Below are positions 10,729-22,203 of a stretch of 64,000 bases of DNA, in pieces. Position 1 is the stretch's first letter, and every line of letters begins with the position of its first letter. The stretch comes from Lumnitzera littorea (Eukaryota > Streptophyta > Magnoliopsida > Myrtales > Combretaceae), in the NCBI GenBank assembly GCA_024138015.1, contig JAMXBB010000001.1:88039872-88103871 (forward strand). Direction: 5' to 3'. Position numbers and translations under genes: made by a program. A model generated the notes under the pieces. It had not been told where the DNA came from, made no database searches, and saw only the letters and a list, made by a program, of their open reading frames with translations.

Positions 10729-13695
10729 TAGGCTATCACGCCCCGAAGCGGCAGAGTCGTAACAGCCCCCGCCATGTAAACCATCCTAAGATAGAAGTTG
10801 GCCTTACAACCGCTATCTTAGACCTGATCTACACAAGGAGTCAACGACTAACCCGCTTTGAAGTAAACAGTTTGTAATTTAAATAAATCATTAATCTAAG
10901 AAAGTGAGGAAATATATATATGCTATAATTCAGCTATTGTAATTAAGGTTTACAATATTTCTCCATAATATATTTCCTAGTTGTTACATTATTCAAAATG
11001 AAAAGTAATTCTAAAATAAAAAAAAAAAACTTAAACCTTAAAATATGTGTTTATTCTTCACATGTTTTTCCTCACTCCCCAGGATCCAGCAGTTGCTAGC
11101 TTCATAGTAGTTGTTACTGCTTCTTAGCCAGCACCTGCACGATGTCTATAGGGATGTGAGCAACCACAGCTCAGTAAGTTAGGACGGAGAATTTAAAACT
11201 ATACCATACACACAACAAGGTTTTCAATCACTTATTAAGTGCAATGCATGTGCAAGCAAATGCCATCGCACGACGTTGTCCGGCCGGTCGTGAGATTAGA
11301 GAAATTGTGCCCGCTCTAATCCGGGTTGAGGAGTTACCGTTAATGCAACAACTCACGACCAAACCCAGGCTTGTGTAATGGAGACCTTGCTCCTCCTGCG
11401 ACTACCTTCGAACCACTGTCTTCACCCCCGCCGCGACCTCCTCTCCTATCACTTAGTTCGACTGAGGATGAAGAAGATACCATTTTGCAATCCTGCACTA
11501 TCCCTTCCGAAGGGGTCGGTATTTGGCCGGAGAGTCCTAAATTCCCCTAACGGGTTGCCATGCATGTCCGATTATGATTACTGGTCAGATATTTGATTAA
11601 GTCCAGTTTAGGGTGATCAATCCTTTCATACAAATCATACAGTATATGCTAGAACAACAAACAGAATCATAGCATCACCCATAATCAAGCACATGCACAC
11701 ATTCAACTATCTAACAAGCACAACCAAGCATAATCTTAAGCCTCCAAAATACAACATCGTATTAATCCCAACTTACCTCGACTCCTCGCTCACTCACTCG
11801 AGGTCCGATTTGCTCAAGCCATCGCCGATCATCCCTATAACACAAACGTGGTTTCAGCTTTTCATATAACTATTATAGGTTCGTTTTATCCTATAATGCT
11901 TATTGTTAGATTTTGTTTAAGGTTTAATATACCTAATTATCTAGGTCTTAAGTCTTTTATAATTATTCTAGGTTTGGGTTTAGGTTCGGGTTCGGTTTCG
12001 GTTTCCGTATCAATTTCTAAATTAGGTTTTAGTTCAATTTTTAAATCCTAAATATGCTCGAATCCTAATGTGAAATTAATCACATTAAGCTCGAGTATCC
12101 AAATATCCTATTGGATCTTAATTTAGTATTCTAAGCTATTCAGTACACGCTAGTCCTAATTAGGGTATCGGATTTATCCCCGATGTGAAAAAATCTTACT
12201 TTTTTATATAATTACCTAAAATTCAATCTTAATTCAGATTTAATATTATTCTGATTTTTACTCTAATATTATCTAAATAACCCTAATTTTTCCATATTTA
12301 TTAATTTTCAATTCTATATATTCCTAATTTTTTACATTTACCACATAACTCCTTCATTACTTACACTTAACACTCCATAAACTAAGATTAGGTTTCCTCA
12401 TCAGAGATTAACATCCCTAAACATATAATTACTATCTAAATCAGTAATTACTATCCTAATCACCTAATTAACTCCAAATTACCTAATTTTTCCATCATTT
12501 TAGGGTTAAAAATTAACTTAAAAATTTTAAAAATTAATTTTAAAAAAATGGCTTCATAGCACTGTTTTACATCATATGAGCATCCTACAGAAAAATTTTG
12601 AGTTCCAAACTACACTCCTAAGCCTATTTATTTTCCGGTTTAATCATGTTCGGTTTTGAACAATTTGTTAAGGACCCTATATTTTCAAACATAATTAAAC
12701 TAAATCAATATTTTTCCCTAAATCTACATACAATAAAACCTTAGAATAACAAGTTTCATAATTTTCTGGGCAAAATAACTAATTTTACTAAATTATACAA
12801 AATCGGGACAATTATGGGACTCACCTGGTTCGATGCTTACTGGCCATTCAAGCCCGGTCCAAGCTTGTCGGTCGGCCCAGATGGTGGGTCTGGAGTAAGG
12901 TGGTGGGTCTGGAGTGAGGTGGTGGTGGTGGCTTGGTCCCAGGTGATGGTGAGTGGTAGGTTTGATTCATTTGCCCAATCTGCACAGTTTTCTTTTCTTT
13001 TTTTATTTTCTGAATTTTCTCTCGATTTTTTTAGTGTTCTTATTTTTCTCAGATGCTAAACTGACTAAATGACTTCTGAAAATTTTTCCCCTATTTATAG
13101 ACATTTGCTGTAATTAATATGTATTAATTTGACAAGACTTTGCTCATTTTCCTTGATTTTTGGCTTTTATGTTGTCCAAATTTTATTGGTTAATTTTTCT
13201 TTTGCTCATCCTGACATGCCACGACATGATATTGATGCATCTTATCCTCTTCTAATTTTTTCTGATTTTTCCATAATTATTTTATAATTTTCTGTAATTA
13301 TTTGCTTAGTTTTTTGCTAATTTAGGTAATTTCGCGTATTTTTATCTACACGTAAATATATGTGAGGTACACATGAACATTCCTAATTATTATTTTGGTC
13401 ATTCTAAAATTTTTAGTATACATATAATCTATCTCTAATAATTTATTAGTTATTAAATTACACTTTTCGCTTTTTCTGTAATTAGCCATTATTATGCTTA
13501 AAATTTGAAAATTTTATAGTCTCCTATTTTACTACTTATTTTCTTAAATTTAAGTTTACGGGGTCATTTTTACTAATATTTCTCTCAATAATTTATAATT
13601 TGGGTGTGATCGGATCCTTTAGCCGATCGTCCTAAACCTTGGGTTCTAAGCTCAATCCTACAGTTACTTGGCTTAACTTTGGGGTTTACATAGGC
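10729..13695 (-). mobile_element. Solo LTR, Tekay-like gypsy type, with TSD TAGGC
   Basis: A 2957-bp block (10734-13690) is flanked by a perfect 5-bp direct repeat TAGGC (10729-10733 and 13691-13695). Read on the minus strand it starts TGTAAACCCC and ends GGGGCGTGATA, where the terminal CA has become TA. The ending GGGGCGTGACA is familiar from long LTRs of plant chromoviruses; no primer-binding site, coding region or second LTR is attached, so it is a solo LTR. Two relatives are in the window, at 49826-57284 and 51275-54941, with the best similarity in the U5-side 0.6 kb (11180-11600 here). The short reading frames inside it (11378-11596, 12814-13059) are not genes. Confidence 0.85.
13091..13100 (-). 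promoter_or_regulatory. TATA box of the solo LTR
   Basis: The minus strand reads CTATAAATAG about 590 bp from the LTR start, followed downstream by a purine-rich stretch (AAATCGAGAGAAAA type). The related LTR at 51275-54941 also has a TATA-like box followed by a purine tract, which supports the placement. Activity is an inference. Confidence 0.5.
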
Positions 13696-15240
13696 TACAA
13701 GGTTGTAGGTAGCTTGGGTAGTGCGTTGTTCGATCATATGTATGTAAGGGGTAGTTTGTGGTTTGATCATATACGTGTAGGAGGTGGTTCGTAGCTATAG
13801 ACTTGCTCGGTGTAGTCTATTGTGTGTTCGGTGTTTTATGTGGATAAGGGTGGTTAATCTAGGTTGAAGGATAGAGAAAAGATTGAAAGTGAGAGAGAGA
13901 CGTCGGCGAGAGAAAGTGAAGGTTAACTTATCATGTATGCATGGGTTGCTGCAAGTCGGTGGGATGGGAGCACACATCGGGCGTTGGTTTTGGGTATGTA
14001 TGGTTGTGTTCGTAAGCTTTTGGGTGTTCAATGAGTTAACAGAGGGAACAAGAGAGGTCGGTTTAGAGAGAAAGAGAGCCTACCAAAAGAGAATCCCTCT
14101 GTGTGTGTGTAAACCGATGGCGCACCCACCACCCCCCCTACCCCAACTACTATGTTTACTGTTGTTTTATGCCGTGGTCACGTATTGGGAAAGGCCAAAT
14201 CAACGCTATTTCGGATTGATTGCTAATTTAATGTCCCCAACCAATTCCTTTGCATTTTGTATGAGGGAAGACAAAAAAATATAGTAGAATAGCCTAAGAT
14301 GTTCCCTTCCATTTCCATGCATGCAACAATCCTCAAGGAAGAAAAAAATGAGCTAGAACGTTGACTTGGTCAATAGCCAATAGATTCATGCCATATGGCA
14401 TGTCGTTGGCAAAGACTGAAAAATGAAAAAAGAATAGACCTAGCATGTTTAGTTAGGATCAAACCTTTGACCTTTTGAGAGTAAGCCTAATGCACTAACC
14501 AATTGTACTATTTATGTTCTCATGACATCATGCAAAATAATTAAATATAACCATAAAAATAGCCAAGGTTGATTTAAATCTAAACTTAGACCTAAAAATT
14601 CTTATTATTTTAGACCCTAATTCGAGCAAAGGATTGATATCATTCACTCAAGTTATAAGGTGAAAGCTTGAGGTCTCTTAAGACTACCATGTCTTTATCA
14701 CTTATGCATTTGAGACACTGAGATTATCTATTCTTTCTTTTTGCCTTATTCTCACCTAATCATCTTTTTAGGTAGTAGTCTCGCTTAACTTCTTTAAAAT
14801 CACGTATAGCGCGTTACTCACACAGTACGTATGTGACTACTTCAATCAAACCCCTTACATCTTCACATAGTTTCATACATTCACTTTTTCACTAAGGAAG
14901 ACAATTTGATTTCTATTTTAATAGCAGATGGTGCTCTCGCAATGTATGTGCCAATAATAACAATTTAAAGAAAAATAATACAATGAATTTTAGAAATATT
15001 TTTAATTTATTTTATCCCCTAGTATTAAAATTTGTTATTTCACATTAAAAACCATTAATATCATTCTGTCAAGTTATAAATGTCTTTTTATTATTGACAA
15101 CCATTATTGATATATTTATAATTATTACTATATAATGGTCAATTTATATATGATCAATCATTTAATTTATGGTCATAATTGGTGTTTGACTTCTTTAATT
15201 ATATAGCATTAAAAAAAAAAGAATTTCTTACATGGAATAT
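13696..15240. other. Intergenic DNA without recognisable genes
   Basis: The stretch 13700-14290 is GC-richer, and a 133-codon frame at 13883-14284 is open but has no family resemblance and low-complexity ends. Beyond 14290 the sequence is AT-rich and holds the SINE-like piece at 14455-14506. Confidence 0.4.
14455..14506 (-). repeat. tRNA-derived SINE-like fragment (A box and B box)
   Basis: On the minus strand AATTGGTTAGTGCA (14504-14491) resembles a tRNA A box and AGGTTTGATCC (14467-14457) a B box, spaced by about 23 bases. No acceptor stem or clean anticodon arm could be folded, so this is more likely a SINE or tRNA relic than a tRNA gene. Confidence 0.4.
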
Positions 15241-15290
15241 CTCTCTCTCTCTCACACATACACATACACACACACACATATATATATATG
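15241..15290. repeat. Compound microsatellite (CT)n(CA)n(TA)n
   Basis: About 50 bases run from CTCTCTCT through CACACATACACA into TATATATATATG without other sequence between. Confidence 0.95.
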
Positions 15291-15592
15291 TTATATTCTT
15301 TACCCATGAAATATTGATCATCTCCCTTTAAGAATTTAGAATTTATATGGCAGTCGGCACTACAATACCATAAAAAAATTATTAATTTAGATATGATCTG
15401 CTGGATATATATTATGTATCAGTATACCATAATAATCTTCACGTATTAAAGATATATTAAAAACCATTCAACATTTAAGGCCTTTCAATAAAGCTAAAAA
15501 TCAAATAAGAGGACAATTTGATCATATTGAAAAAAATATTAAAAGATGGTTGGTTTCGTTTTAATAACATAGAGTAAAAATAAATGCAAGGT

Positions 15593-15645
15593 TTCTTTTT
15601 TTTGCCAACTATGGGGGACGAGGCGATACCATTAAACTATAATTG
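15593..15645 (-). repeat. Truncated SINE-like element
   Basis: On the minus strand an A-box-like TAGTTTAATGGTAT (15639-15626) is followed by CCCCCATAGTTGGC and an A-rich tail (T-run on plus, 15593-15603). The tail and the phrase before it match the element at 16398-16505, but the B box is missing. Confidence 0.45.
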
Positions 15646-16397
15646 CCGTGGCTAGAAAGGAAAAGTTAAGTTTATTGAAGTAAGATATAGAGAGAGAGAG
15701 AGAGATTAAAAAGTTATGCAAATCATTTCATAATAAAAACATGGTGAATTGTGAAAGTTGAAATTGTAAAAAGAAATTGCTTTTTTAGTAGAGATTTTGA
15801 GGATTAATTGTGTAATAATACGGTTTTAATATGTATAGTTATTTACTGTAATAATCTTAGCATATTGAAGATTTATTAAACTATTAAGCATTTAGGATGT
15901 TTTTTGTAAAACTAAAAATCAAATAAGAATACAATTAAGCTATATTGAAAAAGACACTAAAGGGTAGTTGATTTTGTTTTAATATAAGAGAATTATAAGT
16001 CAATTAACTATTTTTTTTATTTAGACAATAAAAAATTTATTAAATAAAATTTAAAAATGAGTAAAAAAATTTTTATTTTCAATTAATTTTCATAATGACT
16101 CAATAAATCAATTGACCTTTGTTTTTTTTTATTTAAATAAAGAAAAATATATCAAACAAAATTTAAAAATGAACAAAAAAAAGGTAATTTTATTTTCAAT
16201 TACTTTTTGTAACAATCATTTATAACATAAAAATATAGCAAGAGTATTTCGAAAGAAAAGGCTAAGTTTACCAAAATGAGAATATAGGAAATTATAGAAT
16301 TTAGAATTATAAAAGGCAATTACTTTTTCGGTGAATGTTTTGAGGATTAGTTGTGGAAAAATATAATTTTAGTACATGTAATTCTTTACCGTTATAA

Positions 16398-16505
16398 CCT
16401 TTTTTTTTTTTTTCTTTGGCTAACTACGGAGAAGGAATGATTTGAACCCTATTATATTTTAATGAAAGATTAGTAACAATACTATTAAACTACAATGGTG
16501 TTGAT
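16398..16505 (-). repeat. tRNA-derived SINE-like element
   Basis: Minus strand: A-box-like TAGTTTAATAGT (16492-16481), B box GGTTCAAATC (16448-16439), the phrase CCGTAGTTAGCC, then a poly-A tail (T-run 16399-16413 on plus). This is the layout of a tRNA-derived SINE with an internal Pol III promoter. Related pieces are at 15593-15645 and 29218-29330. Confidence 0.55.
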
Positions 16506-16640
16506 ATCTTAATAACCTTGACATATTATTAAAAACTATTAAGTATTTATAGGACAATTTAACAATATTGAAAAAAATAAAATATAAAAAATGATTGGTT
16601 TTACTATAATAATATAGATTATTGAAACACCTAATCTACA

Positions 16641-18116
16641 TTATAAAAATACAAAAGCTATTCTTGATATCTTTGACCCGTCAACTTATTACTACATCAA
16701 ATATGTCAAGCAGTTAATTATCCTCCATCACAGTGATGTCTACTGTGCTAGACACATGGCGTCTAATCTTCGAGATTAGCGAATTAGCAAATAATATATA
16801 TATATATATTGGTCGGTGAGGTAGCAAATAATATTCATTTTGAAAATTCGTATAAAAAATTCATACATTTGTTGGCATATCCTCCTCTTCAAACAGATAA
16901 GATGATACCTGAACATTAAATTATGTTTATGTCAAAATCTTTCGCTATTACGCCAATATTGTAAAAGACTAAGATTATCAATAAAATAAATCATCTTGAT
17001 TAGGAAAGCATTTGAGCTCATTTTGACATTTAATTGAATTAAACTCAAATTTAAATCACTTGTATAAGTATGGAAAAATTTTCATATTTAGTGCAAAAAT
17101 CAATTACGGATAATACAAATTTATAGAGAATAAATATCTATTGCCTCAAACTTATTCATAAGTTTTTCGTTTTGATGGATCTAGTTCGGAGGCACTAAGG
17201 ATATAACAAAGCCAAGTCACAAACACATAGGTTAAATTCGAATCCGATCCAGTGATGGGAAGGAATTAAATAAGCCTGCCCAGGGCTGAAAAAAGTTTTG
17301 GCCCGTTACGTGTGACAACTTATGGCCGGGTAATTTATGGGCTTTGTACCCATCGAAAACCGGCCTAGTGAATAACTGAATGGAGGGGTGATTTATTGCC
17401 GATTAACTGGATAATTCAAAATTAACAGTTTCAAATCAGACTAGATGTTAACTGGGACAAAATTAGGTATTACGGGATGATTTGGATTCTAAGTGAAGGT
17501 AAATTGATTAAACATAAATCACGCTATATTAATTTTACTGGATATTCTATCACTGTCACAATCAATGTCCCATAAACCTTAGTTACTACTGACATTGAAC
17601 TTCATCTAAAGTAAAAATGTCCTTCCTAATTTCCTTTAAGTAGAAAAAACAATGACATAGTCAACACAACTACTTTTGTTGCATGATTAGATATATATAT
17701 TTTCAAATTGTTACCTTTATACACATACATGTGTACAAACTCATATATATATATATATATATTTAATGATGGTTCCACGCGTGTCATATATGATATGATC
17801 TGCATAAGTATATTCCAACTTGCTACTTGGAAGATCTAATGCTACCCTAAAACATACCTGATGACCAATAACTAAGCATGATTAACATGCGAGAGAATGT
17901 TGATATGTTTTTGTCATTATCAAAGATAATATAAATGACATAGAATTTATATTATATTGCTATTTCCACTTTACTTGTGATTTCCTATTTAAGTATTTTT
18001 TGTATTTTATATTTGTTGATACAAAATTTAAACAAGTTTAATGTAGTAATTTCCACATCAATGTTTGAATTATATAACTTGTGGCAACATAAAACTATCA
18101 ATCAGTCAATACAAAC
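16641..18116. other. Intergenic DNA, AT-rich with TA microsatellites
   Basis: No gene seen. TA runs lie at about 16794-16810 and 17741-17761. A short GC-richer patch at 17275-17365 carries three GGGC/GCCC motifs of the plant site II type (GCCCAGG, GGCCCG, ATGGGC), but no gene follows on either side. Confidence 0.4.
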
Positions 18117-18322
18117 CTGCAATGGTGATCCAGTCATAAGTAGACACTTCTGGCAGCGATATCTATCAAGATTACGAGCTAAAACTGATTCCCTATCTTT
18201 CATTCTTTGTGCTTCATCAAGTGTGATGTACTTCCAATAAACTTTTGATAAACTTTGGACCAGTCATACATGATAAATTCATTAGTGGTCACAAGAACAT
18301 TAAACTTCATAGCAATGACCTC
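18117..18322 (-). pseudogene. Isolated exon of a BRAHMA-type SNF2 chromatin-remodelling ATPase, frameshifted
   Basis: The minus strand encodes FNVLVTTNEFIMYDWSK, then after a frameshift YWKYITLDEAQRMKDRES and VLARNLDRYRCQKCLLMTGS followed by PLQ. DEAQRMKDR is the Walker B/motif II box and LLMTGSPLQ is motif III (normally LLLTGTPLQ) of SWI2/SNF2 ATPases; the wording is that of plant BRM rather than of SYD or other families. Intact proteins use ATP to slide or evict nucleosomes. Both exon edges keep splice signals: TTATTTTCTCAG before GAGGTC (18323/18322) and CAG^GTTTGT at 18117/18116, so it was copied as DNA, not from mRNA. One or two extra bases near 18255 break the frame. No neighbouring exons are visible within several kb, so I read it as a captured or translocated gene fragment rather than a live gene. 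Confidence 0.82.
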
Positions 18323-20902
18323 CTGAGAAAATAACTTTTTATTATTACTTACCAAAAAAAAAAGATGACACAGAATTTGATGGCGGTTTACTAGGGTTTA
18401 TAAGTTGATATGAACGGCAACCATATATTTAATTATCAAGATTCTTCCGAACAAATTATTGCAAATTTATCTACCACAAATAGGTCAAAATTCAAATATG
18501 GTCTTCAAGTTGATGCCTATAGGTTTATACAAAAGAAACCTCAAGTAAACATAATTAGAAAATAATTAAGACTAGGAGAATGGATCCAACTCAATTGTAA
18601 GTTTGACGGCAAGATTCACGCTACATTAAATAAAAATTAAAAATAAAATTGCTTGCTAGTAAACAATGTTTTGGACAAGGGAAGGAAGAAGAAATTAGAA
18701 GGAAAGAATTAGAGGGGAAAGAAAACAAATGAAAAGAATTAATATATTTTCTTATTTAGATTGAAGGAAAAAGGAAGGAATGAATATGAGAGGAATGGTT
18801 CTCAAGATAATATTTAACAATATTTTAAACTCTATAATTATTTCATTATCTTAGAAAATGTGATAAGATTTTAAAAACTAATCGCATAATGGGAATTTGA
18901 GTAGGTTTCCCTCTTGAATCACCCCAATTGGAGGAAAAAAAAAAAGCCTGGGCCATAGGAAAAAATATCCTAAGTCACTTCAAGATAATATTTAAAAAAA
19001 ATGTGATAATATTTTCCTTTTATTTTTAAACAAGGGAAAGTGTTTTAGCATTCGCACTTTCTTTTCATTTTTTTCCTTCATTAGAAACATAGTATAGGTG
19101 TATCTCATGGGCTCTTACAATGACACCATCAAAATTTGTTTACATTAGATTTTGTATGCATGTGTCTTGTGTATCATGAGATAAGTCATTTCTATTGAGT
19201 TCATTTAGATTTCATCTTCATTTTTAATCCCTTCTTGGCTTAAATACCTCAAATATCATGGAAATGTCTACTAGACAAATTTTACGTAATCCATCTATGG
19301 ATGATACACATGCAAACTCTAATTTGAGCTCAACATGAAGTTTGAAGGATTGAACAAAATCAATGCAAAATTTCAAAATTTGATCTTAGTTTGAGTTAGA
19401 TCAAGTTTAGAATGTATAGCTCGAGCTTAACTTGAAATAACATTTAATAAACTTAAGCTTAAACAAATTAAGCTCGTTTAGATTCAATCATGTAAGAGAA
19501 TATATTCCTTTAGAACATTATTAATATTCAAATTTGAATGAAAATCAAAGTCGATTCAAACTCAATTGAGCTAATAAGTTATTCTAGTGTAAAACCTAAA
19601 CTCAAGCTATAAACGCTAATTGTTGTATCAAACTCCATTAAGTAGGAAGCCTAATTCGAGTAGCTCGTGATTACATTGACTCATTCATACCCTAGCCACT
19701 CCCTCTGCAAGGAAATGTTTAATTTCTATTAAAGTGGATGGCTATTGTTAGCACCATCTTTGGATTATCTAAAGTATGGAAACGAGTTTCCATTTGCTCT
19801 TCCTATGCCCTTGCATGCTCTATACTTAATGTGCTTAACATCTCTTCTAAATCAATTTATTTGAAAATTTGACAAGCTCACACCTCATCATATATGACCT
19901 TCTCTTAGGAAGTTTTAGCAATGACACCTATAGGTTTATATACCCATGAGTTTTAAAAGAACAAGTCTTACCTTAGGTAGTTTTTATAATTTCGGTCCTT
20001 ATGATGTAGGATATCAAGATTAATTTAAAGGTATGAACACAACGTAATGCCTCAAAATCTAAAATGCTACAGCCTGCTACATATCTGTAGCCTCTACTAA
20101 TACATTGGACATCTAGGAATTTGCAATCTATCTAAGATTCACAAAGTAATTACATGAAATCTACTAACTCACAATTTAATAATCTCATTTCTAAATAAGT
20201 AGAATGTCAACCACTCAATCTCCATATATAACAATAGTAAATGAAACCAACTGTCATGAGTGAAAGAACTTGAACACAATATAACTCTAAGACATAACCT
20301 AGAGTCTCACAGCTCCAACAAGTGACAACTTAATAAACATTAACTACAAGAGTTACAGGTAACTCCAAACAGTCAACATAGTCTCCATATGTACAACATG
20401 AAACAATGATATATAGTCTATTACAATTCACTCTTAGTACCTAAACTACGCCATCTCTACTTTATTGACATAATGGAGATCACCCTCTTCATCATAGCAT
20501 AGATAATCATAACTCGTATCGTTTATAGAATAACCACCATAAACCTCATATCCTGAACTTGTAAACTAAAAAAAAACAACCCCAAAGTGTGAGCTATGCC
20601 CAATAGAAATATCGAAAGCACATGCACATGATCAAGCATTCACAATTTCACATGCATCACAAAAATCCAATTATACAACACATATTAGTTTATTATCTTT
20701 ATTTTTAACCAGACAATAACAACACAAGGGTACTCATAACATCGACAAATATATATATACTATCATATAGTATTGGTGTTAAGTTATCTCCAACACCCAA
20801 GTGTTAATGTATTTGAGTAATTGAGTAACCAATAACCATTCTAGATCAACTTAGGTCCTTTCGATGTAGGACTCCATTTAGGACAACATTGCTCAAAGAT
20901 CA
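18323..20902. other. Intergenic or LTR-like DNA without genes
   Basis: No protein similarity found. The stretch 20040-20700 has the flavour of a long gypsy LTR (GTGAGCTATGCCCAATAG followed by GCACATGCACATG), similar in layout to 11165-11260 and 44170-44260, but I could not define its ends. Element A begins within or next to it at 20903. Confidence 0.35.
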
Positions 20903-21750
20903 TGATAGGAATCAACTTCTTAAACCAGTCACATGTAGCCAAATTAGAGGACTGTAAGGACTCATACGAAGAATACTATCTCGAAATACTATTAAGGATA
21001 AAGATTCCTATTCCAATCTCCATCTTTTACACTACTATCGACCCAAGTGCCAAGTTTTCGTAAGTGCCAACATAGTTTCCAAGCTTCCAAGTGATCATGC
21101 CGACCTGCTAAGCAACCATGACTATTACTAAGCTCTTACCATGATCTAGACTGCATTCAAGCCAGCTAACTTCAAATGTTAGACCAAGCCAAGCTGCTCA
21201 GACAACTAACCTGGAGAGGATTAGAACACCCTTCAATACTCGAGGTCTGACCTAAACTAGACTAGGTTAGCATTGATTGTCGACTCTCTTCTGACCCCAT
21301 TCGAATAGGATCTTATAACTACTAAGTGACCTCAGAATTTGTTATAGCTTACCTAATCACACTATAAGCTCTCATCGCCCCTTAACACTTGTCTTTTAGC
21401 ACAACATTCCAGAAGGATTCCTTACTTTTTCCATACAGAATATTTTTTTTTTCCCTTTTGCTCTTTTTAGTATGTTATATATATTCCATTTGTAAATTAC
21501 CATTTTGTCTTTTCCATGTATGCCTTGAACCATAGTATGGCTAGTATATAAACCCCATTTACTTGTACGCAAACAATATATTATTGCATTATTTTTTATT
21601 ACAAGTTTCCTTTCTTGAGCAACCTTGGTGTTTTTGTTTATCTCTTAACTCTTATCTATTCCTTTTATTAAGGAGTAGTGACAAGTGACCACCCTATAAT
21701 TCAGACCAATGAGTCACATTCGGTAAATTTTGGGCCATGTAAGATCTTAT
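20903..21750 (+). repeat. 5' LTR of element A
   Basis: Starts TGATAGGAATCA, the same opening as the LTR insertions at 27452 and 47500 (both minus). The first 448 bp match the 3' copy (26775-26979 plus 27458-27700). Its length of 848 bp agrees with the related LTRs (912 bp for B's 3' LTR and about 862 bp for the solo LTR in C). The end is set by the PBS candidate at 21751 and is less sure than the start. Confidence 0.75.
21545..21552 (+). promoter_or_regulatory. TATA box in element A 5' LTR
   Basis: TATATAAA in the context CTAGTATATAAACCCC, about 200 bp before the LTR end, a normal place for the U3/R boundary in LTR retrotransposons. Confidence 0.55.
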
Positions 21751-21764
21751 TGGTACATCATATC
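21751..21764 (+). other. Degenerate primer-binding site, initiator-Met tRNA type (candidate)
   Basis: TGGTACATCATATC can be matched to TGGTATCAGAGC only with a two-base insertion and two changes. It lies where the PBS should be. Weak on its own. Confidence 0.35.
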
Positions 21765-22203
21765 CAACTAGATAACTTACAGATTCACTAATCTTTTGTT
21801 TTCTTTTGTTCCCTTTTGTTGTGATACGACCTCCATATATATGATCCTAGAGATGCATTAGCTTTGTTAGTATTAGAGCACAATTTCAAGAGGGAGTACG
21901 TAAAGTTTTAGTGAAGTTTTGGTTCGTCTTTACTGTTAGAAGCTGCTGTATTCCTTCCATAGCTACTATAGTGTGTTCAAGGGAAGTAAGTTTTGAAGTT
22001 GTACGCTATATAGTAAAGGTTTGTGGATTAGTAAGTGTAGTTTGTATTATTGCTCTATTTTACTCTATTTCCCATTACAAAAAGGGAGAAAGTTCATTTC
22101 TATTATATTCAAGTGTAAGTTAGGTGTTGAAGCTGTTAGAGTGAGTTATTAAGATTTTGGTAGTAGGTAGCATTGTTTATTGTGAACTTATCGAAGAAGT
22201 ATT

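Larger units (their letters stand above)
15341..16640. repeat. Three diverged tandem copies of a 0.42-0.54 kb unit
   Basis: Three stretches share the order of similar phrases: AATAATCTT..TATTAAAG, AACTATTAAGCATTT, GACAATTT..ATATTGAAAAA and TTGGTTTCGTTTTAATA. They are anchored near 15430, 15848 and 16388/16515. The phrases TTTTGAGGATTA(A/G)TTGTG recur at 15796 and 16338. Copies 1 and 3 each hold a minus-strand SINE-like insert at non-identical places. A (GA)n run is at 15692-15707. Confidence 0.6.

Noticed and set aside
11378..11596. 72-codon plus-strand frame
   Set aside because: Lies inside a solo LTR; the homologous stretches at 50.5 kb and 54.2 kb do not keep this frame.
13883..14284. 133-codon plus-strand frame
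   Set aside because: No recognisable motif, low-complexity Arg/Glu and Pro stretches, no splice or homology support.
14455..14506. tRNA gene
   Set aside because: A and B boxes are present but acceptor and anticodon arms do not fold; more likely a SINE or relic.
17275..17365. Promoter-like patch with site II motifs
   Set aside because: No reading frame or exon follows on either strand.
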